Below, piece by piece: positions 38,527 to 50,813 of a stretch of DNA of 64,000 nt. Below the pieces are notes generated by a model that had not been told where the DNA came from, did no database searches, and saw nothing but the letters and a program-made list of their open reading frames with translations. Both the position numbers and the translations under genes were made by a program. The stretch is from Glandiceps talaboti. Taxonomy: Eukaryota; Hemichordata; Enteropneusta; Spengelidae. The stretch's first letter is position 1. Each line of letters begins with the position of its first letter. The DNA lies in NCBI RefSeq assembly GCF_964340395.1, contig NC_135568.1:20098581-20162580 (forward strand), in the 5' to 3' direction.

Positions 38527-38700
38527 GTAGTTTTAGCACAGTTTGAGACAGACTAAGAGATACAGTTGGTAGAAGATTGTAGTAGGTAGTTTTAGCATAG
38601 ATTTAGACAGGCTAAGAGATACAGTTGGTAGAAGATTGTAGTAGGTAGTTTTAGCATAGATTTAGACAGGCTAGGAGATACAGTTGGTAGAAGATTGTTG
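38527..38700. repeat. 59-bp direct repeat, three copies
   Basis: Three successive copies of a unit containing TAGGTAGTTTTAGCATAGAT and AGAGATACAGTTGGTAGAAG, the first one diverged. They lead directly into the tetranucleotide run. Confidence 0.8.
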
Positions 38701-38780
<80 letters not shown>

Positions 38781-39028
38781 CATCCATCCATCCATCCATC
38801 CATCCATCCATCCATCCATCCATCCATCCATCCATCCATCCATCCATCCATCCATCCATCCATCCATCCATCCATCCATCCATCCATCCATCCATCCATC
38901 CATCCATCCATCCATCCATCCATCCATCCAGCCATCCATCCTTCCATCCATCCCTGGTCTGTGTCTGTGTCTGTGTCTGTGTCTGTGTCTGTGTCTGTGT
39001 CTGTGTCTGTGTCTGTGTCTGTGTCTGT
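38701..39028. repeat. Compound microsatellite (TATC)n-(CATC)n-(GTGTCT)n
   Basis: About 79 bp of TATC, then about 170 bp of CATC with a few interruptions near the end (AGCC, TTCC), then about 72 bp of GTGTCT. The open frames across it on both strands are low-complexity artefacts. Confidence 0.97.
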
Positions 39029-39778
39029 ACGATACTGCGTAAACATCCAAAGATGGATTATCATATACACAGAATATTCAGGACTTTGTATTCAAGAAAT
39101 CTATCTATAATATGGTCAAATACTCATTCACAAACAAGGATGGATATAACACAAGTGAATGTACATTTCATCCAAATTGACCACGTAAAAATCCTGAAGA
39201 GATACATGATAATAAAATTGAATTTGAGGAGAAATGCCTTGTCAGCAAAAATACTAGATTTTGAAATGCTAAAGCAGTGTTGTAAATGCTGTGTACAGAG
39301 AAAGGAAGAAGACATGTGTATTGACATACTAATTCATATGTATGCACAAGCTAGATTGGTATGCTAAGCAGTCCTACAATTGCCTACTTCTCTTGGCTTC
39401 ATTTTTTATGCCTAACCTTTCTACCTTATAGCTACAACTATCTACATTTCCAAAGGTTTGAAATTATCATAATAAAGACATATATAGATAAACTGACTCA
39501 GCGGTGTGTCATCAGCATCACAATGTTGCACAATTCTCATCAAATTTTAGTTGTACAAAATAATTATTATTCCGTTATTTTTTGCCACCTGTCCAATTTA
39601 TTTCAGACTAGATTATAGCAATTCTTTTAGTAGAAAGTCACATGATTGCTTTTTGAAATGTTTCTAGATTTAAAACTGATTATTTACCTTTCAGTAAAAA
39701 ACTGTAAAACATTCATCACTGGTGTATCATCAAATGATGTTATGTAAAATGTTACATGGTTGTAATTTATACATTGAA
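39029..39778. other. Single-copy intron sequence
   Basis: No recognised gene. The open frame continuing from the microsatellite to 39367 has no conserved motif. Confidence 0.5.
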
Positions 39779-41592
39779 ACCCTGTATTTCAGTAAAACAT
39801 TGCTATATCATATCAAATCTGTATTTCAGTAAGACATTGCTATATCGTATCAAATCTGTATTTCAGTAAAACATTGCTATATCGTATCAAATCTGTATTT
39901 CAGTAAAACATTGCTATATCCTATCAAATCTGTATTTCAGTAAGACATTGCTATATCCTATCAAATCTGTATTTCAGTAAGACATTGCTATATCCTATCA
40001 AATCTGTATTTCAGTAAAACATTGCTATATCGTATCAAATCTGTATTTCAGTAAGACATTGCTATATCATATCAAACCTGTATTTCAGTAAGACATTGCT
40101 ATATCATATCAAATCTGTATTTCAGTAAAACATTGCTATATCGTATCAAATCTGTATTTCAGTAAGACATTGCTATATCATATCAAATCTGTATTTCAGT
40201 AAAACATTGCTATATCCTATCAAATCTGTATTTCAGTAAGACATTGCTATATCATATCAAATCTGTATTTCAGTAAAACATTGCTATATCATATCAAATC
40301 TGTATTTCAGTAAGACATTGCTATATCATATCAAATCTGTATTTCAGTAAAACATTGCTATATCCTATCAAATCTGTATTTCAGTAAGACATTGCTATAT
40401 CATATCAAATCTGTATTTCAGTAAAACATTGCTATATCATATCAAATCTGTATTTCAGTAAGACATTGCTATATCATATCAAACCTGTATTTCAGTAAAA
40501 CATTGCTATATCATATCAAACCTGTATTTCAGTAAGACATTGCTATATCATATCAAACCTGTATTTCAGTAAGACATTGCTATATCATATCAAATCTGTA
40601 TTTCAGTAAAACATTGCTATATCATATCAAATCTGTATTTCAGTAAAACATTGCTATATCATATCAAATCTGTATTTCAGTAAGACATTGCTATATCATA
40701 TCAAATCTGTATTTCAGTAAAACATTGCTATATCATATCAAACCTGTATTTCAGTAAGACATTGCTATATCATATCAAATCTGTATTTCAGTAAAACATT
40801 GCTATATCGTATCAAATCTGTATTTCAGTAAGACATTGCTATATCGTATCAAATCTGTATTTCAGTAAGACATTGCTATATCGTATCAAATCTGTATTTC
40901 AGTAAGACATTGCTATATCGTATCAAATCTGTATTTCAGTAAGACATTGCTATATCGTATCAAATCTGTATTTCAGTAAGACATTGCTATATCGTATCAA
41001 ATCTGTATTTCAGTAAAACATTGCTATATCGTATCAAATCTGTATTTCAGTAAGACATTGCTATATCGTATCAAATCTGTATTTCAGTAAGACATTGCTA
41101 TATCATATCAAATCTGTATTTCAGTAAAACATTGCTATATCGTATCAAATCTGTATTTCAGTAAAACATTGCTATATCATATCAAATCTGTATTTCAGTA
41201 AGACATTGCTATATCATATCAAATCTGTATTTCAGTAAGACATTGCTATATCGTATCAAATCTGTATTTCAGTAAGACATTGCTATATCATATCAAATCT
41301 GTATTTCAGTAAAACATTGCTATATCCTATCAAATCTGTATTTCAGTAAAACATTGCTATATCATATCAAACCTGTATTTCAGTAAGACATTGCTATATC
41401 GTATCAAACCTGTATTTCAGTAAAACATTGCTATATCGTATCAAATCTGTATTTCAGTAAAACATTGCTATATCATATCAAACCTGTATTTCAGTAAAAC
41501 ATTGCTATATCATATCAAACCTGTATTTCAGTAAGACATTGCTATATCGTATCAAACCTGTATTTCAGTGAGACATTGCTATCGTATCGAAC
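39779..41592. repeat. 37-bp tandem array
   Basis: About 49 copies of TGTATTTCAGTAAGACATTG then CTATATCATATCAAATC. Variants are AAAACATTG/AAGACATTG, CATATC/CGTATC/CCTATC and AAATCT/AAACCT. Each unit contains TATTTCAG, which looks like a 3' splice site, overlapping GTAAGA or GTAAAA on the gene's strand. Confidence 0.97.
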
Positions 41593-42100
41593 CTTATAAC
41601 TGTCAAGTAAAGGAGTCATGACATTTTATACCCATGTTCTTTTCTTTTCAACTCCTAATTTGATTGGAGGAGATGCCATTAATTTCATGTCATGCTCTTC
41701 TTGTTTAATATGTGGTTGCTAGGGTAATGACGTCAATTTCAGCACTACATGTTAACGTCTGATTTGTGGATTGCAGAACTGTCTACATAGTGGGCGATTA
41801 GTAGCATCGCTATAAAAGTACTTTCAACTGATTATGATGAATGATGGTCAACAGTTTCACCTCATAGATTATGAAATAGAATCTTATATATGCAGAATAT
41901 ATTCAGATTTCACTCACATAACAAGTTCTTTTACACCTTAATTGACATATATTGAAACTAACCTTGACACATACAGTTTGATCAACATCTTCAGTAAATT
42001 TAGATCACTCTGTCAGATCCAATTAGACACTGAAGAAGGACAAGTGATTTGTTTGAAATATGTCTGTTTCACAATCAACGTAGAAGAAGATAACTTTGTG
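41593..42100. other. Intron sequence with one dispersed repeat copy
   Basis: Contains a TGACGTCA palindrome at 41728-41735. It also contains, at about 41946-42102, one of two dispersed copies of a 150-bp sequence (see 47211). No gene seen. Confidence 0.6.
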
Positions 42101-42102
42101 GA
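41946..42102 (+). repeat. Dispersed repeat, copy 1
   Basis: Shares with 47211-47359, in the same orientation, ACATATATTGAA, CTGTCAGATCCA, the stretch CACTGAAGAAGGACAAGTGA then TTTGTTTGAAATATG, and GAAGATAACTTTGTG. The copies differ in the middle and both ends are ragged. Origin unknown; probably an old interspersed element. Confidence 0.75.
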
Positions 42103-43170
42103 TGGATATGATATGATGGCAGTATGGATATGATATGATATGATATGATATGATATGATATGATATGATGGCAGTATGGATATGATATAATGGCAGTATG
42201 GATATGATATGATATGATATGATATGATATGATATGATGGCAGTATGGATAAGATATGATGGCAGTATGGATATGATATATATGATATGATATGATGGCA
42301 GTATGGATATGATATGATATGATGGCAGTATGGATATGATATGATATGATATGATATGATGGCAGTATGGATATGATATATATGATATGATATGATGGCA
42401 GTATGGATATGATATGATATGATATGATATGATATGATATGATGGCAGTATGGATATGATATATATGATATGATATGATGGCAGTATGGATATGATATAT
42501 GATGGCAGTATGGATATGATATGATATGATGGCAGTATGGATATGATATGATATGATATGATATGATGTGATGGCAGTATGGATATGATATATATGATAT
42601 GATATGATGGCAGTATGGATATGATATGATATGATATGATATGATGGCAGTATGGATATGATATGATGGCAGTATGGATATGATATATATGATATGATAT
42701 GATGGCAGTATGGATATGATATGATATGATGGCAGTATGGATATGATATGATATGATGGCAGTATGGATATGATATGATATGATATGATGGCAGTATGGA
42801 TATGATATATATGATATGATATGATGGCAGTATGGATATGATCATATGATATGATGGCAGTATGGATATGATATGCTATGATATGATATGATGGCAGTAT
42901 GGATATGATATGATATGATATGATATGATATGATATGACGGCAGTATGGATATGATATGATATGATATGATATGATATGATGGCAGTATGGATATGATAT
43001 GATATGATATGATATGATGGCAGTATGGATATGATATGATATGATATGATATGATATGATGGCAGTATGGATATGATGTGTTATGATATGATATGATGGC
43101 AGTATGGATATGATATGATATGATGGCAGTATGGGTATGATATGATATGATATGATATGATATGATGGCA
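42101..43170. repeat. (ATATG)n array with GATGGCAGTATGGAT spacers
   Basis: Runs of one to eight GATAT/ATATG pentamers are separated about 30 times by GATGGCAGTATGGAT. The pentamer number between spacers varies. The minus strand is open for 256 codons because the pattern lacks stops; no coding is inferred. Confidence 0.95.
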
Positions 43171-43569
43171 GTTTTAAGTACAGATTCATACAATATGTTA
43201 ATTCATAAAATATACAATTACAGTTGAAAAAATATTTCACAATATGTTGAAAAACTCAGTTTAGAAATAAGATAATTTAGATGTGAATATTAAACTATGA
43301 TGAATTGAACATCCAACATGCAAAGTGTGTATTCATGATATCAATTAGCAGTTTATTTAAGTGTGTGTGTATTCAACATTACATTCAAAGTGTGTATTCA
43401 TGATATCAATTAGCAGTTTATTCAAGTGTGTGTGTATTCAACATTACATTACTGTATTGTCTTGGAAAATATAACATGTAATACATACATGTATGCAGTC
43501 TTTCAACTTTTGTGTACTCTTTCTTTTCCATAATTTACTCAAAACATTGTACAAGTATTACCTCTAGTA
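43171..43569. other. Spacer with a 73-bp direct duplication
   Basis: At about 43320-43450 a segment with TTCATGATATCAATTAGCAG then TTTATT and a GTGTGTGTATTCAACATTAC tail is present twice. Otherwise no feature seen. Confidence 0.65.
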
Positions 43570-44143
43570 TGGACCTATAATAATGGCACACATTGCCTCA
43601 ACTCCGTAGGCAGCACATAATCTCCACTACCTCATTCAGTGTATGGACCTATAATAATGGCACACATTGCCTCAACTCTCTAGGCAGCACATGATCTCCA
43701 CTACCTCATTCAGTGTATGGACCTATAATAATGGCACACATTGCCTCAACTCCGTAGGCAGCACATAATCTCCACTACCTCATTCAGTGTATGGACCTAT
43801 AATAATGGCACACATTGCCTCAACTCCCTAGGCAGCACATGATCTCCACTACCTCATTCAGTGTATGGACCTATAATAATGGCACACATTGCCTCAACTC
43901 TCTAGGCAGCACATGATCTCCACTACCTCATTCAGTGTATGGACCTATAATAATGGCACACATTGCCTCAACTCCCTAGGCAGCACATAATCTCCACTAC
44001 CTATAATAATGGCACACATTGCCTCAACTCCCTAGGCAGCACATAATCTCCACTACCTCATTCAGTGTATGGACCTATAATAATGGCACACATTGCCTCA
44101 ACTCCCTAGGCAGCACATAATCTCCACTACCTCATTCAGTGTA
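43570..44143. repeat. 74-bp tandem array
   Basis: About 7.7 copies of a unit starting TGGACCTATAATAATGGCAC (starts at 43570, 43644 and so on). One unit lacks CTCATTCAGTGTATGGA. The units are GC-richer than their surroundings and nearly identical. Confidence 0.95.
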
Positions 44144-44719
44144 CAGGATTAAATCCGTTCTATAGCAACCTGTGTCCTATCTGGTCACCATTTGTACAGC
44201 TACAGTGTAGGTCAACTGTGTGACAATCATTGTTCATATCTTGCCCCCAAGGACAATGGTAAGATAGTAAAGCTAGCTTAACCAGTAATGTGTATATTCC
44301 AAGCTGTCTACTCTAATCATCATAATTACTTCTAAAAGACCTGATTATGTAGTAGATACTAGATAAATGAATATTGTACATGTACCAAAGGTTAGAATTG
44401 TCAGAAAGGAACCGTTATGTCAGCCACCTTTGTTACCATGTATGTATCGTATGTCTCACTTAGATGTAAAGGATGTAACAGCTGTTTGATTTCATATCCA
44501 GCATATAAATCATCCATTCCCTCCCATTTCATTCAGTTTGGTTTAACCTTGTTATAACTGTTGTAAGGCAGATAGATTTTAAATACAGAAAGGTGTGTCA
44601 AGCGTAATTTTTTTTCTCACCTCAAAACTTACGTACTTCTTTATTTTAGCCTCTTTTACAGTAAATATGCGAGTTTTAGATGAAGCTCTTTTGATTCATA
44701 TTTTAGACATTTCATTTTT
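44144..44719. other. Single-copy intron sequence
   Basis: No gene or repeat recognised. Confidence 0.5.
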
Positions 44720-45690
44720 AGCTCAGTTCAGTTGTGCTATAGGGATCGCTCAGCGTCTATCTATCTATCTATCTGTCTGTCTCTGTCTGTCTGTCTGTCT
44801 GTCTGTCTGTGTGTGTGTGTGTGGATGTGTGTGTAAACAACTTAAAGTCAAAAACCATGATATTTAGTGGGTCCATTACCTTGGGTGTCTAGTTGGGAAA
44901 TTGTTCAAATGAAAATGATCGCATCAGAAATGTGCATTTTACGTTTCAAAATGTGATTTGTTGTATTACAAAATGCTTTGACTTCAGCCTGGAAATGAAA
45001 GATTCTTGTTTTATTGATGCAATGAAATCATTAAATCTTTTATGGGCTACTTCACATGTCATTGTCAATGCCATAAAGATTAACATCTGTTTGAGGTTGC
45101 TTGGCAACCTAGGCCTGTTTTTAGCACAGCTGAATTAAATCTTAGACACTATGATTAAAACAGGTTCATATAAATGCACAATCCTTAGGCATTCAAAATA
45201 ACAACCAGTTTGTACAAAGAATATGAAGTCACACATTTTATGGGGAAAGAAAAATAGAGTCATATCAAGACCTCTATGATCATACTGTGTTTGGCAGGTT
45301 AAATTTTAAAACTTACTCAAAAAACTATTGGGCAGATCGGTCTGACATTTGGTGGGAACATTCTTAGGGGTGTGTAAGCATTCAAAAAATGTTTGCAAAT
45401 GTGCATAGCAACAAGACCATGCCCATAGCAACAGTCAAACGGTGAGGTACTTCACAAAGATAACCACTGGGATTAAAAGACAATTGAATTAGCATTAAAA
45501 AAATGTGTGTAAATTTGCCTAGCAACAAGACCACGCCCATAGCAACAGCCAAATGATCAGATATATTGCAAAGATAACATGGATTAATAGATAATTGAAT
45601 GAACATTCCAAAAATGTATGTAAATTTGCCTAGCAACAGGCCCATGCCCACAGCAACAGCCAATCGACGTGAATAGTAATACATGTAGTT
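44720..45690 (+). mobile_element. Family-2 Helentron-like element, degenerate copy
   Basis: The head AGCTCAGTTCAGTTGTGCTA is followed by TATC/GTCT/GT microsatellites (44758-44835) and TAAACAACTTAAAGTCAAAA. Unrelated sequence follows from about 44950, then a second head-like AGCACAGCTGAATTAA at 45121. Three core repeats (GCATAGCAACAAGACCATGC, CCTAGCAACAAGACCACGCC and so on) run to 45690. The 3' hairpin is absent. It may be two overlapping insertions. Confidence 0.7.
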
Positions 45691-46454
45691 TAGTTAAGAT
45701 TGACTGCTTTCAGTGATGACACCATGGCTTTTGGAAATAGAACAAGTTTAATCAATCATAAAACAGCCTTCACCGAATTTTGAAAAACAAAACGTGGAAG
45801 GAAAATCATTGACTTGAGATCGTGTGTACATAATACATCGACGCCGTACTTCTGAACTTATGCTAAACTCGGAGTGTGGGCGATACTTCTGCGGTCACCT
45901 GATTCTGTCAGAAGCACATGCTCACTATGACAAAAAAATTGTCATCCATCAAACGTTTTTTTTCGTCTTTAAATTTATAACAATTGACAAAAAGGCCGAC
46001 ACTCAACGTTTTACAGTCAGGCATTTAAAATACTAAAACATCTTTACGGCAGACTCTCACACTCCCCGTGTGTGTGTGTTACTCAGGAATTTGTCGTAGA
46101 GGGCGAATCAGACTCCCCAGCAAAATGTCAATTACTCTTAGTTGGTCAAAGTTTGTGGCTGTGTTACTGCTTATTGACGGTATGCCCTTTGCTAGTTCCG
46201 ACTCCAGTGCGTCTAAATAAAAATGTATGAGTGGATTTACATAGTTTTATTGATAAATTCACCTGACGTCCTAGCCCACACAGATACCTTAACAGACTTT
46301 GTAACTTTGTCTGATTAGTATCTGCAAACTCTACCTAATTGTACATGATAAATGTATACCAACTTGTGACAAATGCTTGTACAAATATTCTGCAATTTGC
46401 CAGTCTGTGTCACTCTGAAACACTCTATTTCTATATTCATATAATTTCTATATT
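45691..46454. other. Intron sequence, partly CpG-richer
   Basis: Between about 45790 and 46210 CpG is more frequent than in the flanks, with no recognised gene or repeat. It could be an old element or a regulatory segment; the sequence does not decide. Confidence 0.4.
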
Positions 46455-47148
46455 ATGTACTTTAAGTTATGAAATGTTGTAGAACTTAACACGATTACAA
46501 CACTATGCCGGTATGCACAAGTACTTTAAGTTATGAAATGTTGTAGAACTTAACACAATTACAACACTATGCCGGTATGTACATGTACTTTAAGTTATGA
46601 AATGTTGTAGAACTTAACACAATTACAACACTATGCCGGTATGTACATGTACTTTAAGTTATGAAATGTTGTAGAACTTAACACGATTACAACACTATGC
46701 CGGTATGCACAAGTACTTTAAGTTATGAAATGTTGTAGAACTTAACACAATTACAACACTATGCCGGTATGCACATGTACTTTAAGTTATGAAATGTTGT
46801 AGAACTTAACACAATTACAACACTATGCCGGTATGTACATGTACTTTGAGTTATGAAATGTTGTAGAACTTAACACAATTACAACACTATGCCGGTATGT
46901 ACAAGTACTTTAAGTTATGAAATGTTGTAGAACTTAACACGATTACAACACTATGCCGGTATGTACATGTACTTTAAGTTATGAAATGTTGTAGAACTTA
47001 ACACAATTACAACACTATGCCGGTATGTACATGTACTTTAAGTTATGAAATGTTGTACAGAACTTAACACGATTACAACACTATGCCGGTATGTACATGT
47101 ACTTTAAGTTATGAAATGTTGTAGAACTTAACACGATTACAACACTAT
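46455..47148. repeat. 64-bp tandem array
   Basis: About 10.8 copies of ATGTACTTTAAGTTATGAAA then TGTTGTAGAACTTAACAC, continuing to CTATGCCGGT. There is very little divergence (CAATTAC/CGATTAC, TACATG/CACAAG). Confidence 0.96.
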
Positions 47149-47210
47149 CCATACACAAGAGGTGGACAATTAGATGTACATAAGTGACGAGTACTTTCAG
47201 ACCTAAATTT

Positions 47211-47359
47211 ACATATATTGAAGCAAACTTTCAATACCTCTGGCAAATTTGGATCATTCTGTCAGATCCATTTTAAACACTGAAGAAGGACAAGTGATTT
47301 GTTTGAAATATGACTGTTTTTCAACGCAAAGAGGGAGAAGATAACTTTGTGTATTAAGG
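47211..47359 (+). repeat. Dispersed repeat, copy 2
   Basis: Partner of 41946-42102 in the same orientation; shares CACTGAAGAAGGACAAGTGA and GAAGATAACTTTGTG. Confidence 0.75.
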
Positions 47360-47990
47360 ATGACAAGATTAAATTGAGACCCAGAAAAATAGCATTGCAA
47401 AATATACCTTGTTGTTTGAAAACATGTACTCTAGTTGGTTTGCAGAGATATTGGTAATCTATAGTCAATATAGATCAGCTAGAAGTGTGTTTACCTGCTA
47501 GTAGTCTATAAATAATATATAGTAAGAGAGTGAATAGAAATCAATCACCATAGCAACCATATAAAAATAGAAAATTAATCATATTATATTTACCTCTGTT
47601 CAACTCTTATAAAGGTGATTGTAGATTACCCTTATTAGAAAATTAGAATGCAAAGTACTAACAACTGTTCTATTCCTGGTAAAATATATTATTTTTTACT
47701 ATAAATGGACAACAATTAGTTGTGAGATAATACCTACTCTATAAAAATAGGATGAATTATATGTGATAGATTAGTAAACAGTTAAGTTGAATATGTTCAA
47801 ATTCTAATGACGCAGATATCACATGATAAATATACTTTTAGCACAACTGAAAAATCTTAAATGGTTTGAAAGTTGTAAATTTCAGATTCCTCTGTTGCCA
47901 TGGTTACTATAGCCCATTTACTATGTCACCCTGTTCTATTTCAAAATCATGGCTACATGTAGATGCTTAGGTTTCTAACTTACAGATCCA
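47360..47990. other. Single-copy intron with a family-2 head remnant
   Basis: A short AGCACAACTGAAAAATC remnant at 47839 resembles the family-2 start. Nothing else is recognised. Confidence 0.5.
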
Positions 47991-48143
47991 TCACAGACAG
48001 ACAGTTATGCTGACAGACAGACAGACACAATTAGACAGACAGACAGGGAGGCCGGCAGAGAGAGGTGGGCAGGAAGGCTTGCAGAGGTAGGCAGACAGAG
48101 AGATGGGCAAATAGACATACAGACAGACAGACAGACACACACA

Positions 48144-48181
<38 letters not shown>
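47991..48181. repeat. (CAGA)n/(CA)n microsatellite
   Basis: Interrupted CAGA and GGCAGG-type tetramers to about 48135, followed by ACACAC dinucleotides to 48181. It is the complement of the GTCT/GT type found in family-2 elements, but no element ends are visible around it. Confidence 0.9.
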
Positions 48182-48183
<2 letters not shown>

Positions 48184-48439
48184 GAAAAGGACCCATAGTG
48201 AAATAGAAAGGAACAAATGAGAACAAGCATTATGCATTGATGTGGAAAATATATGGTACTACACATCCACCTCAGATAAATACATGGTATTCAACATCCA
48301 CCTCAGATAAATACAGGACATTCAACATCCACCTCACTACACACCATGCTATTTTCCCCACTATAACAAAACTTGACATGGATACTGCCTCCTTGTAATA
48401 GTAGTTTCTAAGAAACATATCAGATACATTTACATAATA

Positions 48440-48742
48440 ATGTAGTCTTTGTTATGCAAATCTATTAATTCAAAAGATGTCAATAACAGTAGTAATGATG
48501 TAGTATTTGTTATGCAAATCTATTAATTCAAAAGATGTCAATAACAGTAGTAATGATGTAGTATTTGTTATGCAAATCTATTAATTCAAAAGATGTCAAT
48601 AACAATAGTAATGATGTAGTATTTGTTATGCAAATCTATTAATTCAAAAGATGTCAATAACAATAGTAATGATGTAGTATTTGTTATGCAAATCTATTAA
48701 TTCAAAAGATGTCAATAACAATAGTAATGATGTAGTATTTGT
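48440..48742. repeat. 58-bp tandem array with octamer motif
   Basis: Five copies of a unit containing TGATGTAGTATTTGTTATGC then AAATCTATTAATTCAAAAGA. Each carries ATGCAAAT, the POU octamer, next to ATTAAT. Confidence 0.92.
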
Positions 48743-48776
48743 AGAATTGGATTTACTCTCCAGACATGACTGGTAA

Positions 48777-48850
48777 TAGTGGAAATGTTGGGATGATGTA
48801 GTGGAAATGTTGGGATGATGTAGTGGAAATGTTGGGATGATGTAGTGGAA
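48777..48850. repeat. 22-bp tandem repeat, about 3.4 copies
   Basis: TGGAAATGTTGGGATGATGTAG repeated. Confidence 0.9.
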
Positions 48851-48854
48851 ATGA

Positions 48855-49330
48855 ATGTGTGACAAAGATCAGAATTGATGTAATTACTGATTGATATATC
48901 ACATTATTCCATCTCTACTATTTCTCTGATATGTTCACTCTCCCAAATGAAGAATTAAATTTGAAAATATATAGAAAAACGTAGTGTCTGAGTCCAGTTG
49001 TGAACAATAATAATCTTTACAGCCCAGATATGGGTTTGTGGACCAAGGCCGTGCGGTGGAAGGGTCCAACTTTAAGGATGGCCCATAAGCCATAAAGGTT
49101 TTATCATGTACTTCTTGAAGTATTAAAATACATTTGCAATCAATTATTTGGACATTTTTAGAGACAGTACGGGATATTATACTGAAAATAAATTGCTGTT
49201 TTTGTTGTTAATCTTGACTTATGCCAAGGCCTCATCACATGTATGGCCTGACGGATTGATTTCATTGTGTTCATATCTCAAGCTCCTTGCATTACAATAC
49301 ATGTACGTACATACAAATGTACACATCATT
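48855..49330. other. Intron sequence before the LINE
   Basis: No gene recognised. The LINE begins abruptly after GAGTTGCAGG at about 49341. Confidence 0.5.
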
Positions 49331-49337
49331 TGAGTTG

Positions 49338-49986
49338 CAGGAAACACTTTTGTTTATTCTGTTTGTCAATGATATGCCAGACATTGTCAACAGTCATGGG
49401 TCATCATTGTGCTCAATGTATGCTGACGATGCCAAAATATATCGCATAGTTAGAACACAAGATGATTGTATTTCTCTTCAAACAGACATTAATAATGTCT
49501 ACAAATGGTGTAATACATGGAAATTGAAGCTCAATGTGGGGAAGTGTAATGTAATTACATTTAGTAACAAAAAGAAACTGATTTATACATGCTGATGGTC
49601 CCCTTGTTCGTGTTCATAGTATCAAAGATCTTGGTATTCTACTTTCTTCACAGATGTGTTTTAGCACCCATATTGATAGTATTGTCAGGAAAGCTTTTAG
49701 AATGATGGGTTTTATCAAACGTACATGTGCCAATTTTTCCAAAGTTTCTACATTAAGATCTTTATATGTGACCCATGTTAGAAGCCATCGTGAGTACTGC
49801 AGTGTAATTTGGTCACCATGGCAAGTAACTCAAATTGATAAAATCGAACGTGTACAGCAGAAATTTATTAGATTTTTATGTTTTAAATCAAATGTGCAAT
49901 ATACTTCAACAGATTACGATTCGCTATGTGCTAGGTTTAAGCTTCCCCCACTGGTGAGGAGGCGAAAGTTTTTAGATGCTATTTTT
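49338..49986 (+). pseudogene. LINE reverse-transcriptase fragment, 5' part
   Basis: From about 49338 the frame reads LLFILFVNDMPDIVNS, then SMYADDAKIYR. These are the reverse-transcriptase motif FxNDxPD and the YADD catalytic box with both aspartates. It continues to WKLKLNVGKCNVITFSNKKK. A TGA at 49594 follows a one-base shift; in the next frame the protein resumes with DLGILLSSQMCFSTHIDSIV, REYCSVIWSP and RVQQKFIRFL. This is the usual order of thumb and C-terminal region in Jockey/CR1/L2-type non-LTR elements. The 5' two thirds (endonuclease, palm start) are absent. The frame is broken at 49986 by the family-2 element and picks up at 50814. Confidence 0.88.
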
Positions 49987-50806
49987 AGCACAACTGAACT
50001 GAGGTTCAGTTGTGCTAAAAGTGTTATTCTGCAGATTTTCTTCAAAACATTTTGACAAAATTGGCCCTAGCGACCATGACCAAGCCCTTAGCAACAACCA
50101 AATGGCAGTACATTTTGGTCAAATAACAACATCATCTGGTAGGCAAATGAGTAAACATTCAAAAAATATATGCAAATACCCTGGCAACCATGACCACGCC
50201 CATAGCAACAGCCAAACAGTCGTGTATTTCACAAAGATAAGAGGGATTAATAGACAATTGAATAAACATTCAAAAAATGTATGCAAATTTGCCTAGCAAC
50301 AAGACCACGCCCATAGTAACAGCCAAATGATCACGTATATTGCAAAGATAACAACAGGAATAGAAAGACAAATGAATAAACATTCAAAAAATGTATGCAA
50401 ATGTGCCTAGTAACAATACCATGCCCATAGCAACAACCAAATGATCACATATATTGCAAAGATAACAACGGGGATTAATAAACAATTGAATAAACATTCA
50501 AAAAATGTATGTAATTGTGCCTAGCAACAAGACCATGCCCATAGCAACAGCCAAATGATCACATATATTGTGAAGATAATAACGGGGATTTATACACAAT
50601 TGAATAAACATTCACAAAATGTAATAAATATATCTAACAACATGACCAAGCCCATAGCAACAGCCAACTGATAGCATATATCGCAAAGATAGCAACATGG
50701 GCAACTGGATAGTCATTCAACAAATGACCACTTATTGTTAGCATGGACTACCATATGGATGAACATTTTTAGAAACTGTACAGTTGTGCTACAACGCCAT
50801 TGGCGG
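49987..50806 (+). mobile_element. Family-2 Helentron-like element inserted in a LINE
   Basis: This is the cleanest copy. The head is AGCACAACTGAACTGAGGTT then CAGTTGTGCTAAAAG. About six core repeats of roughly 115 bp follow, each with CTAGCAACAAGACC.. and GCAAAGATAACAAC... The tail is GTACAGTTGTGCTACAAC then GCCATTGGCGG. The microsatellite and leader are missing, so this is a compact form. The host LINE codons continue exactly on both sides (..DAIF and VYKL..). TATTTTT occurs on both sides (49980-49986, 50807-50813). It is either a 7-bp duplication or the element's own 3' end next to a similar target. Confidence 0.88.
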
Positions 50807-50813
50807 TATTTTT

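Noticed and set aside
38684-39367. 227-codon frame with IHPS repeats and a non-repetitive tail
   Set aside because: The repeat part is microsatellite. The tail has no recognisable motif and no partner exon, and lies in the middle of a Trio intron.
41728-41735. Perfect CRE palindrome TGACGTCA
   Set aside because: A single 8-bp match in a 64-kb window is close to chance and nothing around it supports an enhancer.
42075-42845. 256-codon minus-strand frame (ISYHIHTAI peptides)
   Set aside because: Product of the ATATG pentanucleotide array, not a gene.
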